Below, in pieces: positions 18,072 through 25,012 of a stretch of 37,002 nucleotides of DNA; position 1 is the first letter of the stretch; each line of letters begins with the position of its first letter. The notes below the pieces were generated by a model that was not told the DNA's origin, made no database searches, and saw only the letters and a list, made by a program, of their open reading frames with translations. The stretch is from a virus, in the IMG/VR virus record IMGVR_UViG_3300042375_000990, positions 1 to 37,002 of that record. One strand, written 5' to 3'. The position numbers were made by a program, and so were the translations under genes.

Positions 18072-18100
18072 TTGACTTTTCTTGCTACATCATGTATAAT
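18072..18100 (+). promoter_or_regulatory. Host sigma70-type promoter before the first A-B cassette
   Basis: TTGACT (18072-18077), a 17-bp spacer, then a perfect TATAAT (18095-18100). Five of six -35 bases match the consensus. The start codon at 18134 and its AGGA ribosome site (18122-18125) follow with a leader of roughly 27 nt. No late box is present. This predicts transcription by host RNA polymerase early in infection. Confidence 0.8.
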
Positions 18101-18133
18101 TGAATACATCATATTTACATTAGGATAAAATAA

Positions 18134-18952
18134 ATGAATGAATTGACTATAAAAAACATCTCGACCTCACTTACAACTGTCAAGCCTGAGTACAGCGTCA
18201 TGCTAAACAACATTGACGTAAAATTACCTGCAGTTATGAAAACAGCGACCAACTTTTATAAAGGTCACTCGCAGTTTATGAATGTAACTTTGGATGTGAC
18301 AACATTAACCCCCTTACGTTCTATATACCAGTCATTGGCTGAGATTGAGCAAACTAGAGCGGCCTTGCAAGATAACCACTTTAAATTAAAAAAAGCAGAA
18401 ATTGAATGCCGCCGCAAAGAGTCTATGTTAGCCGAGACAACAGATCCTTTTGATCGTGAGTTATTAGAGTTAGAAATTATTGAAGCTAGAGCTGGTGCCT
18501 TTAGTAACCAAAATTATATGGAAGGTGCAGTTCGCAAACTTAATTTCTTTATTAACCAATATGATAATATCTTGGCAAAGATTGGCAAGACCGAAATCAC
18601 CGAAGAAGACTACGAACTGGAAGAGAAGCGTTACCATGTGATGACATGCATGAAGCAGGGATTAAATGCCGCGCGAGCTCGAGGCGGAGTAATTGATGAG
18701 GGCAATATGATTTACTTGTTTGACTTGGGCATTAATGCTGCACAAGCACAAGCCGAAGTCTATGCCTATCTTACAATGGAAAATGAAATGATATCCAAAG
18801 GAATTCCGCCAACGCATGAGATGACGGTGAAATGGTTAGAAGCCTGTGCCGATAAGTTTGAAAACTGTGCTGAAAAGTTTGCTGCAAGCCGCGGCTTCGC
18901 TGTTCTAGATCGCCAGTCATTGACCAATACTCCCCAGCTAGAGAACAAATAA
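18134..18952 (+). CDS. Unrecognised coiled-coil protein 'A1', partner of a glycosyltransferase
   Basis: A 272-aa protein that I do not recognise. It is cytoplasmic in appearance, with no signal peptide or membrane segment. The N-terminal part has KPEYSVMLNNIDVKLPAV and HSQFMNVTLDVT. The middle (about 75-150) is charged and helical, fitting coiled coil. The C-terminal half (about 155-250) contains ITEEDYE, HVMTCMKQGLNAARARGG, IDEGNMIYLFDLGINAAQAQ and PTHEMTVKWLEACADK. It is a paralog of the gene at 19734; the C-terminal half is the most conserved part. Its stop overlaps the glycosyltransferase start (TAATG), and the A-B order is repeated downstream, so A and B probably act together. DNA in its conserved region is GC-richer than the second copy (27/60 versus 18/60 GC over comparable 60-base stretches). 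Confidence 0.75.
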   Translation: MNELTIKNISTSLTTVKPEYSVMLNNIDVKLPAVMKTATNFYKGHSQFMNVTLDVTTLTPLRSIYQSLAEIEQTRAALQDNHFKLKKAEIECRRKESMLAETTDPFDRELLELEIIEARAGAFSNQNYMEGAVRKLNFFINQYDNILAKIGKTEITEEDYELEEKRYHVMTCMKQGLNAARARGGVIDEGNMIYLFDLGINAAQAQAEVYAYLTMENEMISKGIPPTHEMTVKWLEACADKFENCAEKFAASRGFAVLDRQSLTNTPQLENK

Positions 18953-19659
18953 TGCATTTAGTAATTGGTACCCCAATGTATGGGGGTATGTGTTGTAGTG
19001 AGTACACACAGTCCCTGTTACAGTTGCAGAGCGATATGGAGCGTAGTGGTCACAATATGACCTGTATATTTCTTGGGAACGAGTCTTTAATTCAACGTGG
19101 ACGCAATACAATCGTACACCACTTTCTGAAGACGGACGCAAGCCACCTACTGTTTATTGATGCCGATCAATCGTTTCGACCTCAAGATATTGTCAAGATG
19201 ATTCAGGCCGACAAGCCCCTAATTGCTGGATGTGTTCCAATGAAGAACATTAACTGGCAACGAGTAAGACAAGGTGCTGTTCTGAATCATAAGGAACTGC
19301 ACAAGTTAACTGGCATTTTTAACATCCACGAGTTAGAAGGTCACCAGATGATCCACCCAGATGAACCCTTCCAGGTGGAGTGGGCAGGAACTGGATTTAT
19401 GTTAATTCGTAGAGATGTATTTGAAACGCTGACTCCGCATGTCCGCCAGTATACTAACGGTGGACATTCAATAGAGCTGGGTGAACCTGTTTATGACTTT
19501 TTCCAAGTCGGAATGAGTGGCGATAAGCTTCTTTCTGAAGACTTTTTCTTTTGCCATAACTATCGCGAACGCGGAGGCTCTGTCTGGGCCGCGCCTTGGT
19601 GTGAACTTGGACATTTTGGTTCGTATCATTTCAGTGGACAATATTCACAAATAGCATGA
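18952..19659 (+). CDS. GT-A-type glycosyltransferase 'B1'
   Basis: A 235-aa protein with the layout of small GT-A-fold glycosyltransferases. It opens with MHLVIGTPMYGG, has NESLIQRGRN around residues 43-52, then a metal/nucleotide-sugar binding DAD at residues 70-72 (LLFIDADQSF). GTGFMLIRRDVF lies near residue 146, and LSEDFFFC plus GHFGSYHFSG lie near the C-terminus, as in other phage-encoded members. The donor sugar and acceptor cannot be read from sequence. It is translationally coupled to the preceding A1 gene. A role in decorating virion proteins or altering host surface sugars is inference; the T4 DNA glucosyltransferases have a different (GT-B) fold. Confidence 0.75.
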   Translation: MHLVIGTPMYGGMCCSEYTQSLLQLQSDMERSGHNMTCIFLGNESLIQRGRNTIVHHFLKTDASHLLFIDADQSFRPQDIVKMIQADKPLIAGCVPMKNINWQRVRQGAVLNHKELHKLTGIFNIHELEGHQMIHPDEPFQVEWAGTGFMLIRRDVFETLTPHVRQYTNGGHSIELGEPVYDFFQVGMSGDKLLSEDFFFCHNYRERGGSVWAAPWCELGHFGSYHFSGQYSQIA

Positions 19660-19687
19660 CTCAGCACACAAACCAGTGGTTTAAATT

Positions 19688-19717
19688 TTGTTTTTAATTT
19701 ATAATATTCTATATAAT
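19688..19717 (+). promoter_or_regulatory. Sigma70-like promoter before the second A-B cassette
   Basis: TTGTTT (19688-19693), an 18-bp spacer and TATAAT (19712-19717), in a very AT-rich 74-bp gap. A second TATAAT is at 19700-19705. An AAGG ribosome site (19724-19727) and the ATG at 19734 follow. The -35 match is weaker than at the first cassette, but the arrangement is the same. Confidence 0.55.
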
Positions 19718-19733
19718 TTTTATAAGGTAATCT

Positions 19734-20570
19734 ATGTCAAATGATTTAATTATTGGTAATATTACAACCGCATTGGCTGTAAATCAAAAGCCTGAATATT
19801 CGGTAATGCTTAAGAATATTGATCAAAAACTACCAGCTGTTGTTCGAGATACTTCTAACTTTCACAAATCTCATTCTCAATTCATGCAGGTTACATTAGA
19901 TGTAACCGCAATTACTCCAATTCGTTCTATTAAGCATACTCTGGCTGAAATTGATCGTACCCGATCTGCCTTACAGGAGGCTTATATCAGTATTCGTAAG
20001 AAGCAGGTGGATTTAAAGCGCAAGCAAAAAGAACTTGAAGAAGCTCTCGATCCTCTAGACCGAGAGTATATTGAAATTGAAATTTTAGAGATGAACGGTC
20101 AGCTTGAGGGTACTCAAAATCACATTAATGGTGCGCTTAGGAAGATGAACTTCCTAGTTAACCAACATGAACAATTACTTCAAGTAATCGGTAGGACCGA
20201 GATTACAGAAGAAGATTATGAGAAAGAAGAAGCTCGTTACCATATTATGACCTGTATGAAGCAAGCACTTAATGCAGCGCGTTCACGTAATGGAATGATT
20301 GATGAAGGTAATCTTATTTATTTGTTTGATCTCGGTATTAATGCAGCCCAGGCGCAAGCTGAAATGTTTGCCTATCTTAATATGGAAAATCAACTAATAT
20401 CAAATGGTAATGCTCCAACCCATGAAATGACTATGAAGTGGTTAGAGGCATGCGCAGATAAGTGGCAAGGTGATCCAGAGAAATTTGCGCAGCGTCGAGG
20501 ATTTAGTATTTTTGATAAGTCTAGTTTAACTAACACCCTTACTTATAATAAGCCAGAAGAGGCAGTCTAA
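19734..20570 (+). CDS. Unrecognised coiled-coil protein 'A2', paralog of A1
   Basis: A 278-aa protein. It aligns along its length with the gene at 18134 with few gaps. Identical blocks include KPEYSVML, HSQFM-x-VTLDVT, TEITEEDYE, IYLFDLGINAAQAQAE and KWLEACADK. The central coiled-coil part (about 80-150) is the least similar. No catalytic motif is recognised. The conserved C-terminal half with fixed Cys, His and Trp positions could be a binding surface for its glycosyltransferase partner or a small unknown domain. Its stop overlaps the start of B2 exactly as in the first cassette. Third codon positions are much AT-richer than in A1, matching the rest of the phage. Confidence 0.75.
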   Translation: MSNDLIIGNITTALAVNQKPEYSVMLKNIDQKLPAVVRDTSNFHKSHSQFMQVTLDVTAITPIRSIKHTLAEIDRTRSALQEAYISIRKKQVDLKRKQKELEEALDPLDREYIEIEILEMNGQLEGTQNHINGALRKMNFLVNQHEQLLQVIGRTEITEEDYEKEEARYHIMTCMKQALNAARSRNGMIDEGNLIYLFDLGINAAQAQAEMFAYLNMENQLISNGNAPTHEMTMKWLEACADKWQGDPEKFAQRRGFSIFDKSSLTNTLTYNKPEEAV

Positions 20571-21304
20571 TGCATTTAGTAATTGGTACCCCATGTTACG
20601 GGGGCATGATGTGTACAGAATATACACAATCTCTTCTTGAATTAAAAGAGGCATGTCTTCAATATAATATTAAATTGACTTGTATCTTTTTAGGTAATGA
20701 ATCCCTTATTCAACGAGGTCGAAATACTATTGCACATCACTTTATGAGTATGCCAGATGCTACACATCTGATGTTTATTGATGCAGATCAAAAGTTTGTA
20801 TCTAATGATATTGCTTTAATGATTAAGGCTGATAAAGGTATTATTGGTGGTCCAGTTCCAATGAAGGGAATTAATTGGGATAAAGTTCGACAAGGTGCTC
20901 TTCTTAATCACCCTAATTTATCTTCTCTCACAGGCATCTTTAACATAAATAAATTAGTAAACCATGAAATGATTGCCCCTAACCTACCGTTTCAAGTTAA
21001 ACATATAGGTACGGGGTTTATGTTAATTCGTAGAGATGTATTTGAAAAAATAATGCCTCATGTTGGTTGGTATACTAACGGTGGTTCGTCTATGAATACA
21101 TCTGATAAAATATATGATTATTTTAAAGTTCAGAATGTAAATAACGAATTACTTTCTGAAGATTATAATTTCTGCCATATGTACCGTGAACACGGTGGAA
21201 CAGTCTGGGCTGCTCCTTGGTGTGTTCTTGGTCACTTTGGCGCCCATCTTTTTTCGGGGCAATATGCCCAACAAGGAGCTTTAAATGGCACATCATTGCA
21301 TTAA
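20570..21304 (+). CDS. GT-A-type glycosyltransferase 'B2', paralog of B1
   Basis: A 244-aa protein. It has the same motif set as B1: IGTPCYGG at the start, IFLGNESLIQRGRN, the DAD at residues 71-73 (LMFIDADQKF), GTGFMLIRRDVF, LSEDYNFC, and WAAPWC-x-LGHFG. Differences lie mostly in the region after DAD (GGPVPMKGINW versus GCVPMKNINW) and around residues 160-185, which in GT-A enzymes usually shape acceptor choice. The C-terminal tail is longer (AQQGALNGTSLH) and overlaps the following gene by 20 bases. As with B1, donor and acceptor are unknown. Confidence 0.75.
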   Translation: MHLVIGTPCYGGMMCTEYTQSLLELKEACLQYNIKLTCIFLGNESLIQRGRNTIAHHFMSMPDATHLMFIDADQKFVSNDIALMIKADKGIIGGPVPMKGINWDKVRQGALLNHPNLSSLTGIFNINKLVNHEMIAPNLPFQVKHIGTGFMLIRRDVFEKIMPHVGWYTNGGSSMNTSDKIYDYFKVQNVNNELLSEDYNFCHMYREHGGTVWAAPWCVLGHFGAHLFSGQYAQQGALNGTSLH

Positions 21305-21629
21305 ATATCGATTAACTGCTGAAGGTACAGTACCTTCTTTCCTATGTCTTCACCCCGAAGGTGTCGGTGGTGTATATGTTGTTTGGGACACCTCAACACC
21401 TGGTCCTCGTGATATGGTCATGATTGGCTTATCGGAAAACGACGATGTAGGTGATGCAGAAATTATTCCTACTAAAGCTGATTTGCTGACATATTTGACT
21501 TCTGTTAGTGCAGATTGGACTCAACAGGATCCTTCACAACCTAGTGACTCACAAGCTACAATTCCTTTTGATCCTTCTGCAGCAGCTGATTGGGTCTGGG
21601 CACGAAAGACAGCGCTTGATGCAAGCTAA
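21285..21629 (+). CDS. Unrecognised 114-aa protein
   Basis: A 114-aa acidic protein starting inside the end of the B2 glycosyltransferase gene. The start is supported by a good AAGGAG at 21273-21278, seven bases before the ATG. Features: CIKYRLTAEGTVPSFLCLHP near the start, a Trp-containing strand GGVYVVWDTSTPGPRDMVMIGL, a Pro/Ser/Gln-rich stretch (about 80-95), and a C-terminal WVWARKTALDAS. No known domain is evident. It is the last gene before a terminator, so it belongs to the transcript of the glycosyltransferase island. Confidence 0.65.
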   Translation: MAHHCIKYRLTAEGTVPSFLCLHPEGVGGVYVVWDTSTPGPRDMVMIGLSENDDVGDAEIIPTKADLLTYLTSVSADWTQQDPSQPSDSQATIPFDPSAAADWVWARKTALDAS

Positions 21630-21663
21630 TATGTAAGTTCAGTCAAAGTTTGAAGAAAAATGA

Positions 21664-21683
21664 AAAGGGCCTAAGGGCCCTTT
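21664..21683 (+). terminator. Intrinsic terminator ending the glycosyltransferase island
   Basis: A perfect 8-bp inverted repeat (AAAGGGCC / GGCCCTTT) with a four-base TAAG loop and a short T run. It lies 35 bases after the last stop of the island and three bases before a TATAAATA late promoter. It separates the island from the neck genes. Confidence 0.75.
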
Positions 21684-21686
21684 CCC

Positions 21687-21694
21687 TATAAATA
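21687..21694 (+). promoter_or_regulatory. T4-type late promoter box TATAAATA
   Basis: Exact late box directly after the hairpin terminator and 22 bp before the ATG at 21717. That gene has GGGG at 21708-21711 as a probable ribosome site. It restarts late transcription into the neck and terminase genes. Confidence 0.75.
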
Positions 21695-21716
21695 TACTAT
21701 AATATTTGGGGAAAAC

Positions 21717-22052
21717 ATGGCAACCAATTACAATTTAGTTATTGATCAGGGCGCAGACTTTAGTAATACATTTACAATTAAAGACTATACTAATACAGTA
21801 AGAAACCTTACTGGTTATACAGGTAAGGCTCAGCTTCGTAGATCTTATGCATCTACATCAAACGTCGCATTTACAATTAATATAGCTGATCCTGCTAACG
21901 GAAACGTAATAGTTACCCTTTCTAATGCCGCGACTGCAAATTTAAAGTACGGTCGTTATGTCTATGATCTTGAACTTACCCTTACCTCGGCAAATACCAT
22001 TGAGAGAGCATTTGAGGGTATAGTTACGGTGTATCCAGAAGTCACAAGATAA
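21717..22052 (+). CDS. Small beta-sandwich virion protein
   Basis: A 111-aa protein. NYNLVIDQGADFSNTFTI at the start, VRNLTGYTGKAQLRRSYAST in the middle, then YGRYVYDLELTL and FEGIVTVYPEVTR at the end, form a family seen in marine T4-like and other tailed phages as a small structural protein. It resembles the N-terminal domain of baseplate/fibre adaptor proteins (an Ig-like beta-sandwich). It lies between the terminator/late promoter and gene 13, overlapping its own downstream promoter box. A role as a tail or neck accessory is inferred. Confidence 0.65.
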   Translation: MATNYNLVIDQGADFSNTFTIKDYTNTVRNLTGYTGKAQLRRSYASTSNVAFTINIADPANGNVIVTLSNAATANLKYGRYVYDLELTLTSANTIERAFEGIVTVYPEVTR

Positions 22053-22055
22053 ATA
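22048..22055 (+). promoter_or_regulatory. GATAAATA late promoter box overlapping the stop codon
   Basis: GATAAATA spans the TAA stop at 22050-22052 and lies 22 bp before gene 13. AAGGA at 22067-22071 is the ribosome site of gene 13. Confidence 0.6.
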
Positions 22056-22077
22056 TAGAAAATAATAAGGATAACAA

Positions 22078-23037
22078 ATGGCTTCACCATCCACCAGACA
22101 AGGGTTAATTGATTATTGCTTAAGATCGCTGGGTTCACCTGTCTTAGAAATTAACGTTGATGACGATCAATTAGAAGACCGTGTTGATGAAGCATTCCAG
22201 TTTTATAGAGATTTTCACTATGATGCTGTTGAGGCAGTTTATCTTAAAGAACAAATTACTGCCTCCACATTAGCAATTACCGGTTCCAACGCAGCTTCAT
22301 TTTCAATTGGAGAGAAGATTACAGGTGCCTCTTCTGGTGCAACTACTTTTGTTCACGCTAACAAAGACTCAAATGAGATTTTTACCAAGAATACCTCTGG
22401 GACTTTTACTGCAGCGGAGACTTTAACAGGTGCAAGTTCTGGTACAACAGCTACCTTTTCAAGTATTGAACTTGGTAACTTCGATAACAAATACATCACG
22501 TTAAATGATTCTGTATTAAGTGTTGTAAGAACATTACCATTATCAAGTAGATCAAACAGTATTAGTTTCTTTGATGCTAAGTATCAGCTTTTACTTAACA
22601 ACATCCAGTCTTTAACTAATACTGATATTCAATACTTTACAATGTTAAAGATGCATATTAATATGATAAACGATCTAATGACTGGCCAAAAACCGATCAG
22701 GTTTAATCGTCATATGAATAGACTGCATATAGATTTAACCTGGGGTGATGGGGGTGATTTAGCTATAGGAGACTATATCATTATAGAAGCTTATCGTATG
22801 CTGGACCCCGATACGTTTACCGATGTGTACAATGACGGGTATCTTAAGAGATACACAACTGCTTTAATAAAGCGCCAATGGGGTGTAAATCTTAAGAAGT
22901 TTGAAGGCGTTCAATTACCAGGTGGAGTAACGTTAAATGGTCAAAAGATCTTCGATGAAGCAATGGATGAGATTACAGAGTTAAGAGAAGAAGTCAAATC
23001 TACTTATGAACTACCTGTCGACTTCTTTACAGGTTGA
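22078..23037 (+). CDS. 13: Neck protein gp13
   Basis: A 319-aa protein (T4 gp13 is 309 aa). gp13 with gp14 completes the head and forms the neck that accepts the tail. Family landmarks: LIDYCLRSLGSPVLEINVDD, VDEAFQFYRDFHYDAVE, KPIRFNRHMNRLHIDLTWG, RMLDPDTFTDVYNDGYLKRY, LIKRQWGVNLKKFEGVQLPG and a C-terminal YELPVDFFTG. Residues about 70-135 hold an extra Ser/Thr/Gly-rich segment with two similar units (ITGASSGATTF, LTGASSGTTATF), absent from T4 gp13 as I recall it. It is followed by a possible 26-codon gene, then gene 14. Confidence 0.92.
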   Translation: MASPSTRQGLIDYCLRSLGSPVLEINVDDDQLEDRVDEAFQFYRDFHYDAVEAVYLKEQITASTLAITGSNAASFSIGEKITGASSGATTFVHANKDSNEIFTKNTSGTFTAAETLTGASSGTTATFSSIELGNFDNKYITLNDSVLSVVRTLPLSSRSNSISFFDAKYQLLLNNIQSLTNTDIQYFTMLKMHINMINDLMTGQKPIRFNRHMNRLHIDLTWGDGGDLAIGDYIIIEAYRMLDPDTFTDVYNDGYLKRYTTALIKRQWGVNLKKFEGVQLPGGVTLNGQKIFDEAMDEITELREEVKSTYELPVDFFTG

Positions 23038-23039
23038 GA

Positions 23040-23120
23040 ATGTTTATACCTTATCTCAACAGCCCACATATGGATTATACCATCAAGGCAACAACTAATC
23101 CACGTGAGTATACCGAATAA
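23040..23120 (+). CDS. Possible 26-codon small ORF between genes 13 and 14
   Basis: ATG at 23040 opens two bases after the gene 13 stop and reads MFIPYLNSPHMDYTIKATTN followed by PREYTE. Its TAA at 23118-23120 overlaps the gene 14 ATG as TAATG. It therefore fills exactly the 82-base gap between the two neck genes. No strong Shine-Dalgarno precedes it, so translation would depend on coupling from gene 13. It may be a coupling leader for gene 14 or a remnant. No homology is recognised. Confidence 0.4.
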   Translation: MFIPYLNSPHMDYTIKATTNPREYTE

Positions 23121-23863
23121 TGGCAACTAACGCATATTTTCAATCTGGTGTACCTGGAGGCAGATCTTCTGAGCAATTGCTCATGGAAGATATAATTATT
23201 GAGTGTCTTAAAATTTATGGTCTTGATACGTATTATATGCCAAGACACAAGGTAAATGAAGATGCAATTTTGGGCGAAGATACACTTAATGATTTCGAGC
23301 ATGCTTATCCTTTAGAAATGTATATGCAGAACGTTACCGGGTTTGAAGGTGACGGGGATCTGATGTCTAAGTTTGGTGTTGAAATTAGAGATACAGCTAC
23401 TTTTATTGTAGCCAGAAGAAGATGGGATGAGGTTGTTGCTCGTACTGGTAATGCTGTTCTTACAACAAGACCGGCCGAGGGTGATGTAATTTACTTTCCA
23501 TTAACTAAAGCATTCTTTGAAATTAAGTTTGTAGAATCAACTGACCCTTTTTTCCAGGTTGGTAAGTTATACGTTTATAAACTCCAATGTGAGTTGATGC
23601 AGTACTCTTCAGAGAGATTCAATACTGGTATACCTGATATCGATAGTATTGCTGATGGGGTTTCATTAGATATAAATGAATTTAACTTAATGCTTGAGAG
23701 CGGTGATAGGGTGTTACTACAAGAGTATTCACCTGCAGGTATTATTCTTCAGTCCTATAACCTAGGTACCATATTACCAAATGTTGATAATGAAGACTTC
23801 AGGGGTGAGATTTCAGTATTAGACTTCTCTGAACGTAACCCATTCGGAGAAATAAGTGTTTAA
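23120..23863 (+). CDS. 14: Neck protein gp14
   Basis: A 247-aa protein (T4 gp14 is 256 aa). Recognisable segments are LLMEDIIIECLKIYGLDTYYM-type N-terminal sequence, then PRHKVNEDAILGEDTLNDFE, YPLEMYMQNVTGFEGDGDLM, KFGVEIRDTATFIVARRRW and RPAEGDVIYFPLTKAFFEIK. gp14 joins gp13 in the neck complex that seals the filled head. It starts within TAATG of a 26-codon ORF, and its end overlaps gene 15 by eight bases. Confidence 0.92.
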   Translation: MATNAYFQSGVPGGRSSEQLLMEDIIIECLKIYGLDTYYMPRHKVNEDAILGEDTLNDFEHAYPLEMYMQNVTGFEGDGDLMSKFGVEIRDTATFIVARRRWDEVVARTGNAVLTTRPAEGDVIYFPLTKAFFEIKFVESTDPFFQVGKLYVYKLQCELMQYSSERFNTGIPDIDSIADGVSLDINEFNLMLESGDRVLLQEYSPAGIILQSYNLGTILPNVDNEDFRGEISVLDFSERNPFGEISV

Positions 23864-24611
23864 TAACAAGTTCTATCACGGTACAGTACGAAAGTCTATT
23901 GTGGCTTTCGGTAACATGTTTAATAATATCCACATAGATAGATTAGACTCTAGTGGCAATATTACTCAGACCCTTCGCGTACCTTTATCATATTCACCAA
24001 AGGCAAAATTTTTAGCAAGAATTGCTGCTCAACCTCAATCGTTTGAACAGAGTTATCAAACGTTTTTGCCAAGGCTTGGATTTGAGATGGTAAGTCTAAC
24101 TTATGATCCAGCCAGAAGAGTTAGTTTGGTACAGCAAAATAGAGCGCTTAATGGTACATCAACCACAACATTAAACGCGCAATACGCTCCTACACCTTAT
24201 AATATTGATATGACTTTGTATGTGTATACAAAGAATCAGGATGATGGATTACAGATCATTGAACAAATTTTACCTTACTTTAATCCTGACTATAACCTGA
24301 CTATAAATGCAATTCCGGCGATGGGCATAAAGAATGACTTACCTGTAATTTTAGATAATATTAGTTATGAAGATGAGTATGAAGGTGACTTTACTCAAAG
24401 AAGAGCTATCATCTGGACTCTTAACTTCACAATGAAACTTAACTTTTATGGCCCAATCAACAGACAGGGCATTATTAGATCAACAAACGTCAATACATTC
24501 TCAGATCCCGCACTATCTAATAAACAATCGTCATACACTGCGACAGTTACCCCTGATTCAGCCGTTCCAGGTGACACAATTGGTATTGTAGATACGTTTG
24601 AGGACTTTTGA
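23856..24611 (+). CDS. 15: Tail terminator / sheath stabiliser gp15
   Basis: A 251-aa protein (T4 gp15 is 272 aa). gp15 caps the finished tail as a hexamer and joins it to the neck. It has the family pattern FYHGTVRKSIVAFGNMFNNI at the start, RVPLSYSPKAKFLAR, LPRLGFEMVSLTYDPARR, QYAPTPYNIDMTLYVYTKNQ, QIIEQILPYFNPDYNLTI and a terminal region before a Ser/Thr-rich tail. The start is GTG at 23856, supported by GGAG at 23846-23849 six bases upstream. It overlaps gene 14 by eight bases and gene 16 by one (TGATG). Confidence 0.92.
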   Translation: MFNNKFYHGTVRKSIVAFGNMFNNIHIDRLDSSGNITQTLRVPLSYSPKAKFLARIAAQPQSFEQSYQTFLPRLGFEMVSLTYDPARRVSLVQQNRALNGTSTTTLNAQYAPTPYNIDMTLYVYTKNQDDGLQIIEQILPYFNPDYNLTINAIPAMGIKNDLPVILDNISYEDEYEGDFTQRRAIIWTLNFTMKLNFYGPINRQGIIRSTNVNTFSDPALSNKQSSYTATVTPDSAVPGDTIGIVDTFEDF

Positions 24612-25012
24612 TGAAATCATTTAACAAAATTAACGATGTATTTAATATAGATACAACGGTTGATTTAACTATTCCATCCAGTATGCCAGTTGCATACAAT
24701 CCTTCTGAGCTTGATCAAGAAGAGGATTTTCAATTGGCACGGAACACGCTTCGTGGGTTAATTAATAAAAACGAAGATGTAATGTCGGAGCTAGTTAATA
24801 TAGCTAAGAACTCTGAGAACCCTAGAGCTTTTGAAGTAGCCGGGCAACTAATATCTGCACAAACTGCTATTACAAAAGAGTTAATTGGACTGCATAAAAC
24901 TAAAAAAGATATCGACAAAGCAAGCGGTAAAAACGAAAATATTAAACAACAAAATAATATCGTATTTGCTGGCTCTACATCTGAGCTTATGAAGATGATT
25001 AATGGAAAATAA
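24611..25012 (+). CDS. 16: Terminase small subunit gp16
   Basis: A 133-aa protein (T4 gp16 is 164 aa). It is identified by position directly before the large terminase and by the gp16 layout: an N-terminal NDVFNIDTT-type segment, an acidic-to-helical core (LDQEEDFQLARNTLRGLINK), a central helix pair (about 62-98) and a C-terminal NNIVFAGSTSELMKMINGK. gp16 forms a ring that recognises DNA and regulates gp17. The ATG at 24611 overlaps the gp15 stop as TGATG and has GAGG at 24600-24603. A TTG three bases earlier would also be in frame but is less likely. Confidence 0.88.
   Translation: MKSFNKINDVFNIDTTVDLTIPSSMPVAYNPSELDQEEDFQLARNTLRGLINKNEDVMSELVNIAKNSENPRAFEVAGQLISAQTAITKELIGLHKTKKDIDKASGKNENIKQQNNIVFAGSTSELMKMINGK

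Larger units (their letters stand above)
18950..20593 (+). repeat. Two-copy tandem duplication of the A-B cassette with short exact repeats
   Basis: The A stop/B start junction is identical over 26 bases in both copies (18950-18975 and 20568-20593). A 31-base exact match lies later in B (19396-19426 and 21017-21047). Between such patches the two copies differ considerably in sequence and GC. They are paralogs from an old duplication or separate acquisition, with locally conserved or exchanged patches. Confidence 0.8.

Noticed and set aside
19670-19682. Short inverted repeat AAACC-AGT-GGTTT after the B1 gene, followed by T-rich DNA
   Set aside because: The stem is only five AT-rich pairs, too weak to call a terminator.
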